From assembly GCF_023716665.1 (NCBI RefSeq), contig NZ_CP071859.1:1116001-1180000 (forward strand): DNA of 64,000 nt. The letters run 5' to 3'. The notes under the pieces are model-generated. The model was not told where the DNA came from, made no database searches, and worked only from the letters and a program-made list of their open reading frames with translations. This document shows, one piece after another, positions 18,156-27,035 of this stretch (position 1 is its first letter; the number at the start of each line of letters is the position of its first letter). The translations under genes and the position numbers were made by a program. This stretch comes from Vibrio sp. SCSIO 43135 (lineage in GTDB: Bacteria; Pseudomonadota; Gammaproteobacteria; Enterobacterales; Vibrionaceae).

Positions 18156-19055
18156 CTACTTGTAACAAGTTACACACGCACCACCACCTTCATCTAGGTC
18201 GTACATCGCATCCATGTCTAAGGTGTCGATTAACATACTTTCATCAACCATAGCATGCATACCCAAACGACGCTTACGCTCACGAGCTTTCTTTTTCTCG
18301 AAACGTTTCTGAACCTTTTCGTGGTTTGCTTTAATCTGAGCTATACGGTCGGGGTTTTCCAGTGACTCTAGAGGCTCATTTGGGCCCATCCAGAAGAAGG
18401 TTTCGCCATTTGCACTGGTCTCTGCGCGTTTTTCATAAGACTTCGCTTCAGCGAAGGCTTCAGGATGACGCTCCATTAAACGAACCCATTCAATCTTGCG
18501 CTGGAAGAAACAGAAGGTGCACCCTGAACGAGAGCGCCATTCGTAGTATTTAGGCAGGCCAAGGCCTGCGCTATCAAGAATATCTAGAACACCTTGTTTC
18601 TTAATACCATCGTCAGCGAATGGCATCTTTATTTTCAGGTACTTTTGACTTTCATTTGGTCGGTAGCCATCACGCCAAGGCTCATCTGCACGAATCCCCA
18701 CGTAGGAAACAACCTCATATCCTTTATCCAAGTAGGGTTTGATCCACTTTTCAAATGGCTCTAATTTCATACGAATCGTACACCAACGTTGCTGACCTGC
18801 TGGTAGGAAGTTGTTGTGTTGTTCGAGCCAGTAATCGAAACCTTTCTTGTCATTGATATGAAGAATAGGCTTACCCAGAACAATCTCTAGTTGTTCCAGG
18901 TAATCATAAACTTCAGGTAGCTCTTTCCCAGTATCTGTAAAGAAGTAGTCGATATCGATTTCTGGGTAGTTTCTCGCCATGTAAACGGCTAGGGCTGCGC
19001 TGTCTTTACCGCCAGATAAGCCGAGTACATGTTTAACTTTGCGTTCTTGACTCAT
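18156..19055 (-). CDS. sspD: DNA phosphorothioation PP-loop enzyme SspD
   Basis: SspD belongs to the PAPS-reductase/PP-loop ATP pyrophosphatase family, like DndC, and is thought to activate and pass sulfur during single-strand DNA phosphorothioation. The PP-loop SGGKDS is at residues 14-19 and a second conserved segment FTDTGKELPEVYDY at about 39-52. Cysteines that may carry sulfur or a cluster are Cys92, the pair Cys179/Cys182 (CTFC) and a C-terminal pair Cys294/Cys297 (CVTC). The C-terminal 80 residues are Lys/Arg rich. The length is 299 residues. It follows sspC by 17 bp in the leftward sspB-sspC-sspD operon. A plain PAPS reductase is unlikely because of the neighbours. Confidence 0.88.
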   Translation of the reverse strand: MSQERKVKHVLGLSGGKDSAALAVYMARNYPEIDIDYFFTDTGKELPEVYDYLEQLEIVLGKPILHINDKKGFDYWLEQHNNFLPAGQQRWCTIRMKLEPFEKWIKPYLDKGYEVVSYVGIRADEPWRDGYRPNESQKYLKIKMPFADDGIKKQGVLDILDSAGLGLPKYYEWRSRSGCTFCFFQRKIEWVRLMERHPEAFAEAKSYEKRAETSANGETFFWMGPNEPLESLENPDRIAQIKANHEKVQKRFEKKKARERKRRLGMHAMVDESMLIDTLDMDAMYDLDEGGGACVTCYK

Positions 19056-19072
19056 GATTAATACCTATTCAT

Positions 19073-22000
19073 TTAACCTTGAGCTTCCAGTGCTTGCCTC
19101 AATAATGTTTGCAATACGTGGATACGCTCGAACTCGTCCATTTCTAATTCTTTAAGTGTGCGCTCTACGTTTTTAATTTGGTTCTCTGTACTTGCTTGGT
19201 CTGCGATACGTACTTCTTTCTTATATGATTTTAGCTGACCATCATTGTCTTCGAGAACCAAAGAAACCAACTTGGTTTTGATTTGTGAAACCTGCTTATT
19301 TTGGGTGGTGTCTGATGATTTGACGACACTTAAAAAGTCTTGAGCGAATTCACTGATCTTTGTTGAGGCTGATAGCAACAAACCTTCATTCCAGCTCTGC
19401 TTACCGCGGCCAATTACGATCTGAATCATGCTCTCTAGCCACTCAAGAAGGCCATCTTCACTCTTGCCCAGTTCTCTTGCAAAAGCTTTTAACCGAATGT
19501 CACCCGCCTTTTGTTCAACCAGTTGGCACATCGCCTTGAGCTCTTCACCGCTTTCAGGGAATAACGTTTTAACCTTTTGCTTGATATCTTTGAGCATCAG
19601 CTCATGTTTGCTGCGAAGCACTTTAAAGTGAGACTCAAGGATATCGATCTTTTCACTAAATGAGAGACTATTTTCTGAGTCTAAGTATTTCGGCAGATCA
19701 ACAATGAGCAGTGCATGCGGATCATTAGCTTGCAAGAAGAGGTCTCTCACGGAAATTAGCTTCTTGTTTTCAGCCGTGTCAGCGTAAAAATCGTGCGCGT
19801 TTTTAACCCAATTAGGTAAGTTGTGCATCGTTGTTACCAGTGGGCTAGCAACCGAAAGAATATTGTTTGCCACATCGCGGTTCGTTTCCGCCGCCGTAAA
19901 TGATGCCAAGAATTGTAACCATTCTTTCTCTGATTTTTCGAGAATGATGTACTTCACGGCTAAGTCCTGAGGTGACTTAATGAGTTTGTGCACATAGTCG
20001 ACGTCCGGCTCAGCTATGAACGCGTACTCGTTACTCATATCCTTTTCATAGAAGGCAACTTTGTTGCCGAGAGATTTGAGTAGTGCGAGCAAAAATATTG
20101 GCGTCACGCCTTGTGTCACACCAAAAGGCGCTTTACTCCAAAGCTCGCATATTTCTGACAATCGAACATTGCGACCTGCATTGTCGACGAGATGACTGTG
20201 TGCAGCATCAAAGAGTGCCTTGAGTTTTGGATCAATGTTCGAATCATGGTGCCAATGTTGGCCGTTTTCTGCCTCAGGAGTATGAATTGCCGTATTTTTC
20301 AGACAACTGATATACATCGACATCTCAGGTGGATGACCAGTAATACCAAGATTTTCTTCATCCTCTTCATCGAGCATGACTTCAAGTAATTTCTTAAGTG
20401 CAGAAACCGCGGTACCAGAGAGTTTGTTGCGGTTTACTAGCTCATTCATAATTACAGGCGTTGCACTAAATACTTTGTCAGCGGTATCACTCACAATAGT
20501 ACTCAATGTTCTATTGCCACTTAGCTTACCGAAACAATACCAGTCAGCATTGGTAAACGCTTCGTTGATGGCGTTATCAAGGGCAATTTCAGCATTGATT
20601 AAGCGACCGTTGTACTCCTTTTGTGCAACATTGTCGTGTGTAAGCGTTGCGCCGATTTCTTTATCGGATTTAATCAGTTCTAAAGCGTACAGCTCTTTTG
20701 CCAGAGCAATGATTTCATCAGAGTTTTTGGCACTTGCCAGAATCAAAGTGGGGTGCTGTTTCGATACTTGTTGAAGCTTTGCTTCATCATTATGGTTCAA
20801 CAGCAGCAGCATGTTTGCAAATTCCCCTTTACGCTGGGAAATAAGTTTGTCGGCAAGTTCGTGATCTAAGTGATGCGAGATCGATTGTTCCGCCCAGCGC
20901 AATGTGCCCACTTTGTGGTAATAGCCCTTCGCGATGACCTGTTTTGAGAAAACGATATGATTGATCGCTTCGTTACTTGAACCTTGCTGCTCAATTTTCT
21001 CTTCAACCAAGCTTGGTATATCAAGATCAGAACCTTCAAACACCACCCATGAAGATAGATGCTTGCGATAGATAATGCAGGATGCGCCTTTAAGACTTTG
21101 CAGATACTCCGCGAGCTCCTCTTCATCACAACCATCGGTAGCGGCGAGCAACATCTCATTAGTTGCTGACAAGTTTGCCGGTTTACCAAATAGTGTGAGC
21201 AGCGCAATCGACTTAAGTACTTCGATAGCTTTTTCTGGAACCTGTTTTTTGTTCGCTAGACGAATGGATTCTGTTGCTGCCGCCCAGCCGTGCCCGTCAG
21301 GGGAGCCAAGAATTGCATGCTCAAGGTTAATCTCGAGGTAATCCCAAAGATGTTTGAGGTTATAGCGAGCATCACGATTCGCGTTGTCTTTCAGGAACAT
21401 TTGGAAGCTATTTTGTTCATGAGAGTTCAAAAAACTGAAGGTGCTACGCTCATTTTGACTAAATCGACGCTTAGAAATTGGGCCAAGCATCAGAGCCGTT
21501 AAAGGATGCAGCGGTACACATTGTTCCAGCCTTTGCTTTAGCTGTTTTTTTCTCAATGCACTGTCTTTTCCGAATGCATCAAGAACCTGCTTAACAATGC
21601 GGTCACCAGAGTTGTCGATTGACTGGGCATGAGTAATTGATTTACCGATCAGAGCAACGGTTTCGTCTGTAGACACATTATAAAGAATGTCATTATAACG
21701 ACCTTGGATCTTACTCCATTCTTCTTGTAGCTTGGTGCCACGATCTTTAGCGTACTCACTGAAAGCTTGATGCAGGAGGCCAACGAAAATAACGGGCGTA
21801 TCAATACGACTTAGCACTTCCGCTAGGTCTTGGAAAAGATGCAGCTCTCCGCGGTTTTTATTGATGAACTCTAGGCTTTTACCCATTTCATCAGCAAGCA
21901 GTAGAACGCCATCGACTAAGGTATTGGCTTCTATAAAAAGCGCTTCCCAAGTTTCAATGAGGTGGGACTCATTTTCGATGTTGATCTTGCGGTATTTCTT

Positions 22001-22429
22001 ATACAGACACTTCGTTTTTGAGTGCTCTTGGAGAGCATCGAGAGTGGCATCCCAAAATGTGTTGACCGGACTGTTTACACCGCCGACCGATCGGATTTGA
22101 AGCCAACCTTTGCTGTAATGAATGCTTTGGTCAAGCAGCGTCTTAGAGTCTTTATTGATAACTTCAAGTGCCACATTACGCATTTCAGGGCTTTCATGCA
22201 AAAGCCCCGTAAGAAGCAGCGCGATCGTTGATTTACCTGAACCATATGGGCCGGTGAGGGTGTAAGCGCTCTGACCGGTCTGTGAATATTGTCTAAAGAG
22301 TGTTTCCAAAGCCGATTGCGCGGTCCCGTGATAAACCAAACCTTGAAAGAATTCAGGGCTAAGATCGCTATCAATACGAGTAGAACGTTGTTGTCTAGTT
22401 GCAATAGAGTATTGTTTGTTCAGCGTCAC
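19073..22429 (-). CDS. sspC: DNA phosphorothioation ATPase SspC
   Basis: SspC is the large P-loop ATPase of the Ssp modification complex; it is proposed to act with the SspB nickase on DNA. The 1118-residue sequence has a Walker A motif GPYGSGKST at residues 60-68 and a Walker B-like GVLLLADEMG at about 174-183. The next 300 residues look like the rest of an AAA-type domain (for example FVGLLHQAF), followed by a long helical region with no motif I know. It is 3 bp behind sspB and 17 bp before sspD, so translation is likely coupled. The identity rests on the ATPase plan, the size and the DUF4007 and PP-loop neighbours. Confidence 0.86.
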   Translation of the reverse strand: MTLNKQYSIATRQQRSTRIDSDLSPEFFQGLVYHGTAQSALETLFRQYSQTGQSAYTLTGPYGSGKSTIALLLTGLLHESPEMRNVALEVINKDSKTLLDQSIHYSKGWLQIRSVGGVNSPVNTFWDATLDALQEHSKTKCLYKKYRKINIENESHLIETWEALFIEANTLVDGVLLLADEMGKSLEFINKNRGELHLFQDLAEVLSRIDTPVIFVGLLHQAFSEYAKDRGTKLQEEWSKIQGRYNDILYNVSTDETVALIGKSITHAQSIDNSGDRIVKQVLDAFGKDSALRKKQLKQRLEQCVPLHPLTALMLGPISKRRFSQNERSTFSFLNSHEQNSFQMFLKDNANRDARYNLKHLWDYLEINLEHAILGSPDGHGWAAATESIRLANKKQVPEKAIEVLKSIALLTLFGKPANLSATNEMLLAATDGCDEEELAEYLQSLKGASCIIYRKHLSSWVVFEGSDLDIPSLVEEKIEQQGSSNEAINHIVFSKQVIAKGYYHKVGTLRWAEQSISHHLDHELADKLISQRKGEFANMLLLLNHNDEAKLQQVSKQHPTLILASAKNSDEIIALAKELYALELIKSDKEIGATLTHDNVAQKEYNGRLINAEIALDNAINEAFTNADWYCFGKLSGNRTLSTIVSDTADKVFSATPVIMNELVNRNKLSGTAVSALKKLLEVMLDEEDEENLGITGHPPEMSMYISCLKNTAIHTPEAENGQHWHHDSNIDPKLKALFDAAHSHLVDNAGRNVRLSEICELWSKAPFGVTQGVTPIFLLALLKSLGNKVAFYEKDMSNEYAFIAEPDVDYVHKLIKSPQDLAVKYIILEKSEKEWLQFLASFTAAETNRDVANNILSVASPLVTTMHNLPNWVKNAHDFYADTAENKKLISVRDLFLQANDPHALLIVDLPKYLDSENSLSFSEKIDILESHFKVLRSKHELMLKDIKQKVKTLFPESGEELKAMCQLVEQKAGDIRLKAFARELGKSEDGLLEWLESMIQIVIGRGKQSWNEGLLLSASTKISEFAQDFLSVVKSSDTTQNKQVSQIKTKLVSLVLEDNDGQLKSYKKEVRIADQASTENQIKNVERTLKELEMDEFERIHVLQTLLRQALEAQG

Positions 22430-22432
22430 GTC

Positions 22433-23392
22433 TTATTCCCCGTGATAGTAGTTTTCTAGGAACATTGCCGGGTCGACTTGCTGCAAGTCATCAAAGCTAT
22501 GTTGAACTTGTCGTAGGCCTTGAGTGTCTGTCCATGCAATCTTGCCTTTACTTAGGATCTCAAGCTCATCCAGTTTTTCGCTGAGCCCGCTTGTCGTTAG
22601 ACGGAAAATACGACCAGGTGAGCCGATGTCGTTTAATAGGGAATCGAAAGATAATGTATTGTTATTATTGATAATATTCCCGTCGCTATCGAGCTGCTTT
22701 CTCATCAGATAATCGATCAGGGCGTAGCCAAATATTTCGGTAGGCAGAGATTTTTGCGATGACAGCTCAGCGCGATAATCTTTTGCAGACTCTTGTGATA
22801 TCAGACCCAGTTCTGTGAAAGGAGATGTAAAACTGTCTTCATTGACCTTCCCTACCGCCGTAGCTTTAACAGCGTACATTTGAAATAGACAATCAATGTC
22901 TTTTTTCAGGGTTGCTTCAGTGAGTTCTTTCTCATGATTTTCAAGAGATATTTGAATATCTTTAGCGAGCTGAAGCTTATCAATTCTCACACCATTAAAA
23001 TAATTAAAGAACCAACGGGCAGTATTGATGTCAGAGTTATTCGCATTCATTGATTGCATGAGCCAATGCAGTAACCAAACGGTCCCCTTCTTTTCGAGAT
23101 ACTCGTCGAAAGCATCTCTGCCGACAAATAGTTTCTTTGCAAGGGGCGTTAATTCGTAGGTTTGCGTTTTTCTGTCTGTGCAGACAACGAGATTAAGTGC
23201 ACGAATCCAGTGCCTAACAGAAAGGACCATGTTCTTACCCATACCCATAGAGATCATTTGATCTTCGATGTTGTCTTTACTCGACAAAGATTTTCCTTCA
23301 ATAACCTCTTGAATTATCTTGTAAATCCAACCATAGCGGATAGGGAAAGTTTGATGCCCCGAAAACTTAAGGGTGCTCGATTCAATGCTCAA
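22433..23392 (-). CDS. sspB: DNA phosphorothioation nickase SspB (DUF4007)
   Basis: SspB proteins carry DUF4007 and nick one DNA strand so that sulfur can be placed in the backbone. The 319-residue protein starts with the family pattern FSGHQTFPIRYGWIYK (about residues 10-25) and then SMGMGKNMVLSVRHWIRAL (about 48-66). Its C-terminal half has no motif I can name. It is the first gene of the leftward operon and diverges from sspF across 348 bp. No dndB, dndD or dndE gene is present, so this is an Ssp and not a Dnd set. Confidence 0.88.
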   Translation of the reverse strand: MSIESSTLKFSGHQTFPIRYGWIYKIIQEVIEGKSLSSKDNIEDQMISMGMGKNMVLSVRHWIRALNLVVCTDRKTQTYELTPLAKKLFVGRDAFDEYLEKKGTVWLLHWLMQSMNANNSDINTARWFFNYFNGVRIDKLQLAKDIQISLENHEKELTEATLKKDIDCLFQMYAVKATAVGKVNEDSFTSPFTELGLISQESAKDYRAELSSQKSLPTEIFGYALIDYLMRKQLDSDGNIINNNNTLSFDSLLNDIGSPGRIFRLTTSGLSEKLDELEILSKGKIAWTDTQGLRQVQHSFDDLQQVDPAMFLENYYHGE

Positions 23393-23740
23393 TGTGTTTA
23401 CCTTACTGCTGAATTGGAGATTTTATCCAAACATGGATTCTACGCGTAATCGTAAGAAGATCTAGAGTGAAAATAGATAAAAAAACAAAACTCAAAGATG
23501 TTTGTTTTGATTCAGAGTAGAGTATTCGAGGTGCTTGTTAGTACAGTGTATTCATAAAAATGTGAAACAAAACATAAACTTAAAAACATTCTAAGCGTCA
23601 GTGTTGATGTACTGTGATAATATACAGATTAATTGTCTCGTAGACAAAGTTCTTTTATCGACTAAAGCTCCAAACTACAATGTGCAATTAGATTCACCTT
23701 TGGTGCGATTAATTAGACAAAAAATAGGTTAGGAACCGTT
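23393..23740. promoter_or_regulatory. Divergent control region between sspBCD and sspFGHA
   Basis: This A+T-rich 348-bp stretch contains no gene and must hold both operon promoters. Two inverted repeats stand out: AAAACAAA/TTTGTTTT (23482-23489 and 23501-23508), on the sspB side, and TTGTCT-CGT-AGACAA (23633-23647), about 95 bp before sspF. A further AGACAA at 23715-23720 repeats half of the second palindrome. These are plausible operators. A TTAGGAA site at 23729-23735 is the sspF ribosome site. Confidence 0.5.
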
Positions 23741-25537
23741 ATGACATGGAAAAATAATCATTGGGTGAAGTTTCTTGAAGGGTACTGCAAGGGCAAAACT
23801 CAAATACAAGATGAGTATGTGAGGAAGGTCGCTAAAAGACTTAACATTGGAGAACCTTTAGATATTAAATTTCCATGGCAACAAGAGATACTTTCCAAAT
23901 TTCAGTCAAAAGAGAACCACAATCTAATTATATTAACTGGAACAGCTGGAGACGGTAAAACCAAGCTATGTAGGGATATTGTACAAGCTCTTGATGGTGA
24001 GAATTTTGATGAGGCTATCTGGAATGAAACTAGCTACTTCAGCACTGACGAGCGTACAGTAGTTAAAGACTTCTCTGAGCTAAAGGAGGAGAAAAGCGAT
24101 CTCATCCGAGAGCTTATTTCGATTCTTGATTCTAAATTCGTACCCAAACCTATTTTAGTTGCAGTCAATGACGGGATTTTAGTTGAAGAACTGGAGAGTT
24201 TCATTCAAGCCTCTAATGACGAAGTGGAACGAACTACAGCAAGGCTTTTGAAGGAAATCATAGAGGACAAGATCAATTTAGGATTTAGTAAGTGTGACGG
24301 ACAGGAAATGGTCAACCTGATCAATCTGTCCAAATTAAATGCTAAAGAGAACATGGAGTTGATATTCGATAGCATATTAAGTCACCCTGGATGGAATCAG
24401 TGTGAAGGCTGTAATGGTAAAGAAAATAAAACCTGTGCCATTTTCAACAAATATAATTTGCTTAGTACAGAGCCTCACATAAGAGAGAACCTTAGCAATA
24501 TTATTCTCCTTCTTCAGTTAAACAATGAGCACTTTACGATTCGTGAGCTGTTAAATCTTGCAACCAATACACTACTTGCTTCAACCCCAAAATCTAGAGC
24601 ATTACGGGTTTCAGATGATATAGAGGTAGGTGCCAGTACGTTAAACTGCAAGGCCATGTCAAAAGTTGAACATCCTAGAGTGTTCAATTCTGAATCAAGT
24701 ATCGAGGTGGGGTTCTGGGGGTTGAACTTAGGTTCGCACAAAATGCTGTACAATAGGCCATTTTCAGAATTAAACAAGTTAGGCTTTGGTGAGTTATCTA
24801 CGAACTATTGGGATACTTTGTTGAGGCACCAGGAAAAAAGAGGCTTTGAGATTCCTTTAGACATAAATAGTAATCTTTTAGTAGCAGGTCGTGTTGACGG
24901 GGCAGACGCTACCAACGACCTATGGGACGCGCTCATGCGTCGGTCCAGAATGCAACTGTACTGCTATCAGAAAAATGACAAGAATGCCTACCAGTTGCAG
25001 CGCTTCTCTTATTTTGGTTCTTATATAGAGAATGTATATGACCCTTTGAGGAGCTCTAATCGAGCAGCAGATATAAATACTATTGCAATGATTATTTTAT
25101 CGTTGAATCGTGTTTTTCACGGTAGATACGTTTCCGAAGATTCTGGGCGAGACCGCTTGTTTATACCTGAAAAAGGACAGGGGTCAATAGCACCAATTTC
25201 TATTTTCCATGGAGAAGATATTCGAGAGCGAGATATATTTATTGAGTCTATTAAAAGTGATATGTCACTGCCTGGAGCGCGAATTGAGCCTGTCCTCACA
25301 CTGGAGATAGATCGAGATAAAGAAGTTAGGCTATCAATGACAGTCGAATTGTTTGAATATCTGTCGCGGGTATCTCGAGGTGCACCACCAAATACTTCAG
25401 ACCCCCGATTATATAAAAAACTCCTGATTCTTCGTTCTAAATTATCAAATTTGATTAGGAAGAACAGGAGAACTGAAACGTATTCAATTCAAAGTGGTGA
25501 GTTTAAGCCGGTCATATTAGAGGTTAAAAATGGATGA
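23741..25537 (+). CDS. sspF: Phosphorothioation-dependent restriction protein SspF (DptF-like ATPase)
   Basis: This 598-residue protein fits DptF/SspF, the first protein of the restriction module that acts on DNA lacking phosphorothioate marks. A Walker A motif GTAGDGKTK lies at residues 67-75 behind a beta strand (LIIL), so it is a P-loop ATPase. A cysteine cluster C221-x2-C224-x7-C232 may bind zinc or a metal cluster. ATG 23741 has a good TTAGGAA ribosome site. Its stop lies inside sspG (8-bp overlap). Identity comes from the F-G-H order, the sizes and the ssp neighbours; no nuclease motif is evident. Confidence 0.83.
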   Translation: MTWKNNHWVKFLEGYCKGKTQIQDEYVRKVAKRLNIGEPLDIKFPWQQEILSKFQSKENHNLIILTGTAGDGKTKLCRDIVQALDGENFDEAIWNETSYFSTDERTVVKDFSELKEEKSDLIRELISILDSKFVPKPILVAVNDGILVEELESFIQASNDEVERTTARLLKEIIEDKINLGFSKCDGQEMVNLINLSKLNAKENMELIFDSILSHPGWNQCEGCNGKENKTCAIFNKYNLLSTEPHIRENLSNIILLLQLNNEHFTIRELLNLATNTLLASTPKSRALRVSDDIEVGASTLNCKAMSKVEHPRVFNSESSIEVGFWGLNLGSHKMLYNRPFSELNKLGFGELSTNYWDTLLRHQEKRGFEIPLDINSNLLVAGRVDGADATNDLWDALMRRSRMQLYCYQKNDKNAYQLQRFSYFGSYIENVYDPLRSSNRAADINTIAMIILSLNRVFHGRYVSEDSGRDRLFIPEKGQGSIAPISIFHGEDIRERDIFIESIKSDMSLPGARIEPVLTLEIDRDKEVRLSMTVELFEYLSRVSRGAPPNTSDPRLYKKLLILRSKLSNLIRKNRRTETYSIQSGEFKPVILEVKNG

Positions 25538-27035
25538 TATGAACTCCAGTATAGTTAATGTACAAGAAAAGTACGGGCTCAAGAATATCCCTTATGTCGA
25601 GCATATTTGGGGCCATCGCTTTAGACCAGAACAAACACCCATGCTGTTACTTTTCGAACTACTATGCGTTATCGAAAATCAATACCAAGCTAAGAAGAAA
25701 GGATTTATAAATAACATCTTCTCACCAGAAAATAATACCCTTTACTTTAGGCATAAACGAAGCTTTAAACTACGTATACTTTTATATCAAAACGAAATTC
25801 TTGAAACGATACATCGTTCAAATGCTTCAGATTCCGAGAAGTGGGAACGTCAGGCTGATTTTCTAAAAAAGCTAGACGGTGATAACTTTTGTTTCGACGA
25901 TGATGATATAGAACATATAAGAATGAACTTTAAATCATTTGATAGTTATTATAATTCCTTGAAGATACTAAGTTCATTAACATTTGATTCTCTTTCAAAT
26001 AAGCGTTGGACTTCTAAGTTTATCTTTCCCATTAGCCACGAATATATTTGGTGTGATTTCAATAATGTTGATGGCTCTGAAGATCGACGCTTTTTCGCTC
26101 GAGGTGGAGAGATAGTATATCTAATGTTGTGTAGAAGCTCAGAAAATTGCAGAAACCAACTTGAAGAGTTGTTTAGTGGCTGGCTAGAAAGTGATGAGGA
26201 CTCATACTCTAACTTGGCGAGGGCTTTAGCAATACCAGAGGAGCGCTATCCGCTAGAAGGAAGTAAACGCCGAAATCTTGGTTATTTACCACATACGAGC
26301 ATGCAATGTTTTGAGACGCTAGCAGAAGATATAATTAAGACTCTCGAACTCGATTTGGAGCGTTTAGACAAGATTAAGCTCTTTTCCGATATTATTGGCT
26401 TTCATATTGGTAACTATATTTATAGTGTCGGTGAGCAAGGTTTATTGTCTCAATTTGATATCGAGAATAAATCACCGACTTATATGGCAGAAGTTCTTAC
26501 TAAGACAACGAACAGTATCCGTAAAGCTTCAATTCAGAGTGTATCAACGCAAAAGAATCGTTTGAAAAGAGTTTTGTCGAATAATATACCTAAGATATTT
26601 GACTATTATGATGAATTTGAGGATAAAACTGAAAGAAGTAACATTCTTCGAGAATCTGAACAAGAAGCAGCTGAGTACCTGAACAAGAATATTGTAGGCT
26701 ATCCTCATGTCTGTTTTAGACATATAGGCTTTGTATCGAGAAAGAACACACGCAGCTTTAGATACGTTATAACTGAGGACTTTTTACATTCATTGGTAAT
26801 AACGATATTGGGGACAGAGAAAAGACTAGAGTTTAGAAAGTTTATGAAGGCTCTAACGCAAAGATATAATATATTTATTGATCAAGCTCCTAATCAAGAC
26901 TCAGAAATTCTTCAAAGTGATTTAAATAGAAATGCAAAAAATCTTTCTGTCTTACTCTACCAGATGGGGATGTTAAGGCATCTTTCGGATGCATGTAGTT
27001 ATGTAGTTAACCCATACAAGGAGGATACTCTGTGA
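25530..27035 (+). CDS. sspG: Phosphorothioation-dependent restriction protein SspG (DptG-like)
   Basis: This 501-residue protein lies between the F- and H-type genes, where DptG/SspG proteins are found. Its first methionines (MDDMNSSIVN) overlap the end of sspF by 8 bp, and its end overlaps sspH by 4 bp, so the three are translated together. I see no catalytic motif. The sequence is mixed charged and aromatic (for example HIWGHRFRPEQTPMLLLFELL near residues 22-42) and has no signal peptide or membrane helix. The assignment depends on position and size more than on a motif. Confidence 0.78.
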   Translation: MDDMNSSIVNVQEKYGLKNIPYVEHIWGHRFRPEQTPMLLLFELLCVIENQYQAKKKGFINNIFSPENNTLYFRHKRSFKLRILLYQNEILETIHRSNASDSEKWERQADFLKKLDGDNFCFDDDDIEHIRMNFKSFDSYYNSLKILSSLTFDSLSNKRWTSKFIFPISHEYIWCDFNNVDGSEDRRFFARGGEIVYLMLCRSSENCRNQLEELFSGWLESDEDSYSNLARALAIPEERYPLEGSKRRNLGYLPHTSMQCFETLAEDIIKTLELDLERLDKIKLFSDIIGFHIGNYIYSVGEQGLLSQFDIENKSPTYMAEVLTKTTNSIRKASIQSVSTQKNRLKRVLSNNIPKIFDYYDEFEDKTERSNILRESEQEAAEYLNKNIVGYPHVCFRHIGFVSRKNTRSFRYVITEDFLHSLVITILGTEKRLEFRKFMKALTQRYNIFIDQAPNQDSEILQSDLNRNAKNLSVLLYQMGMLRHLSDACSYVVNPYKEDTL

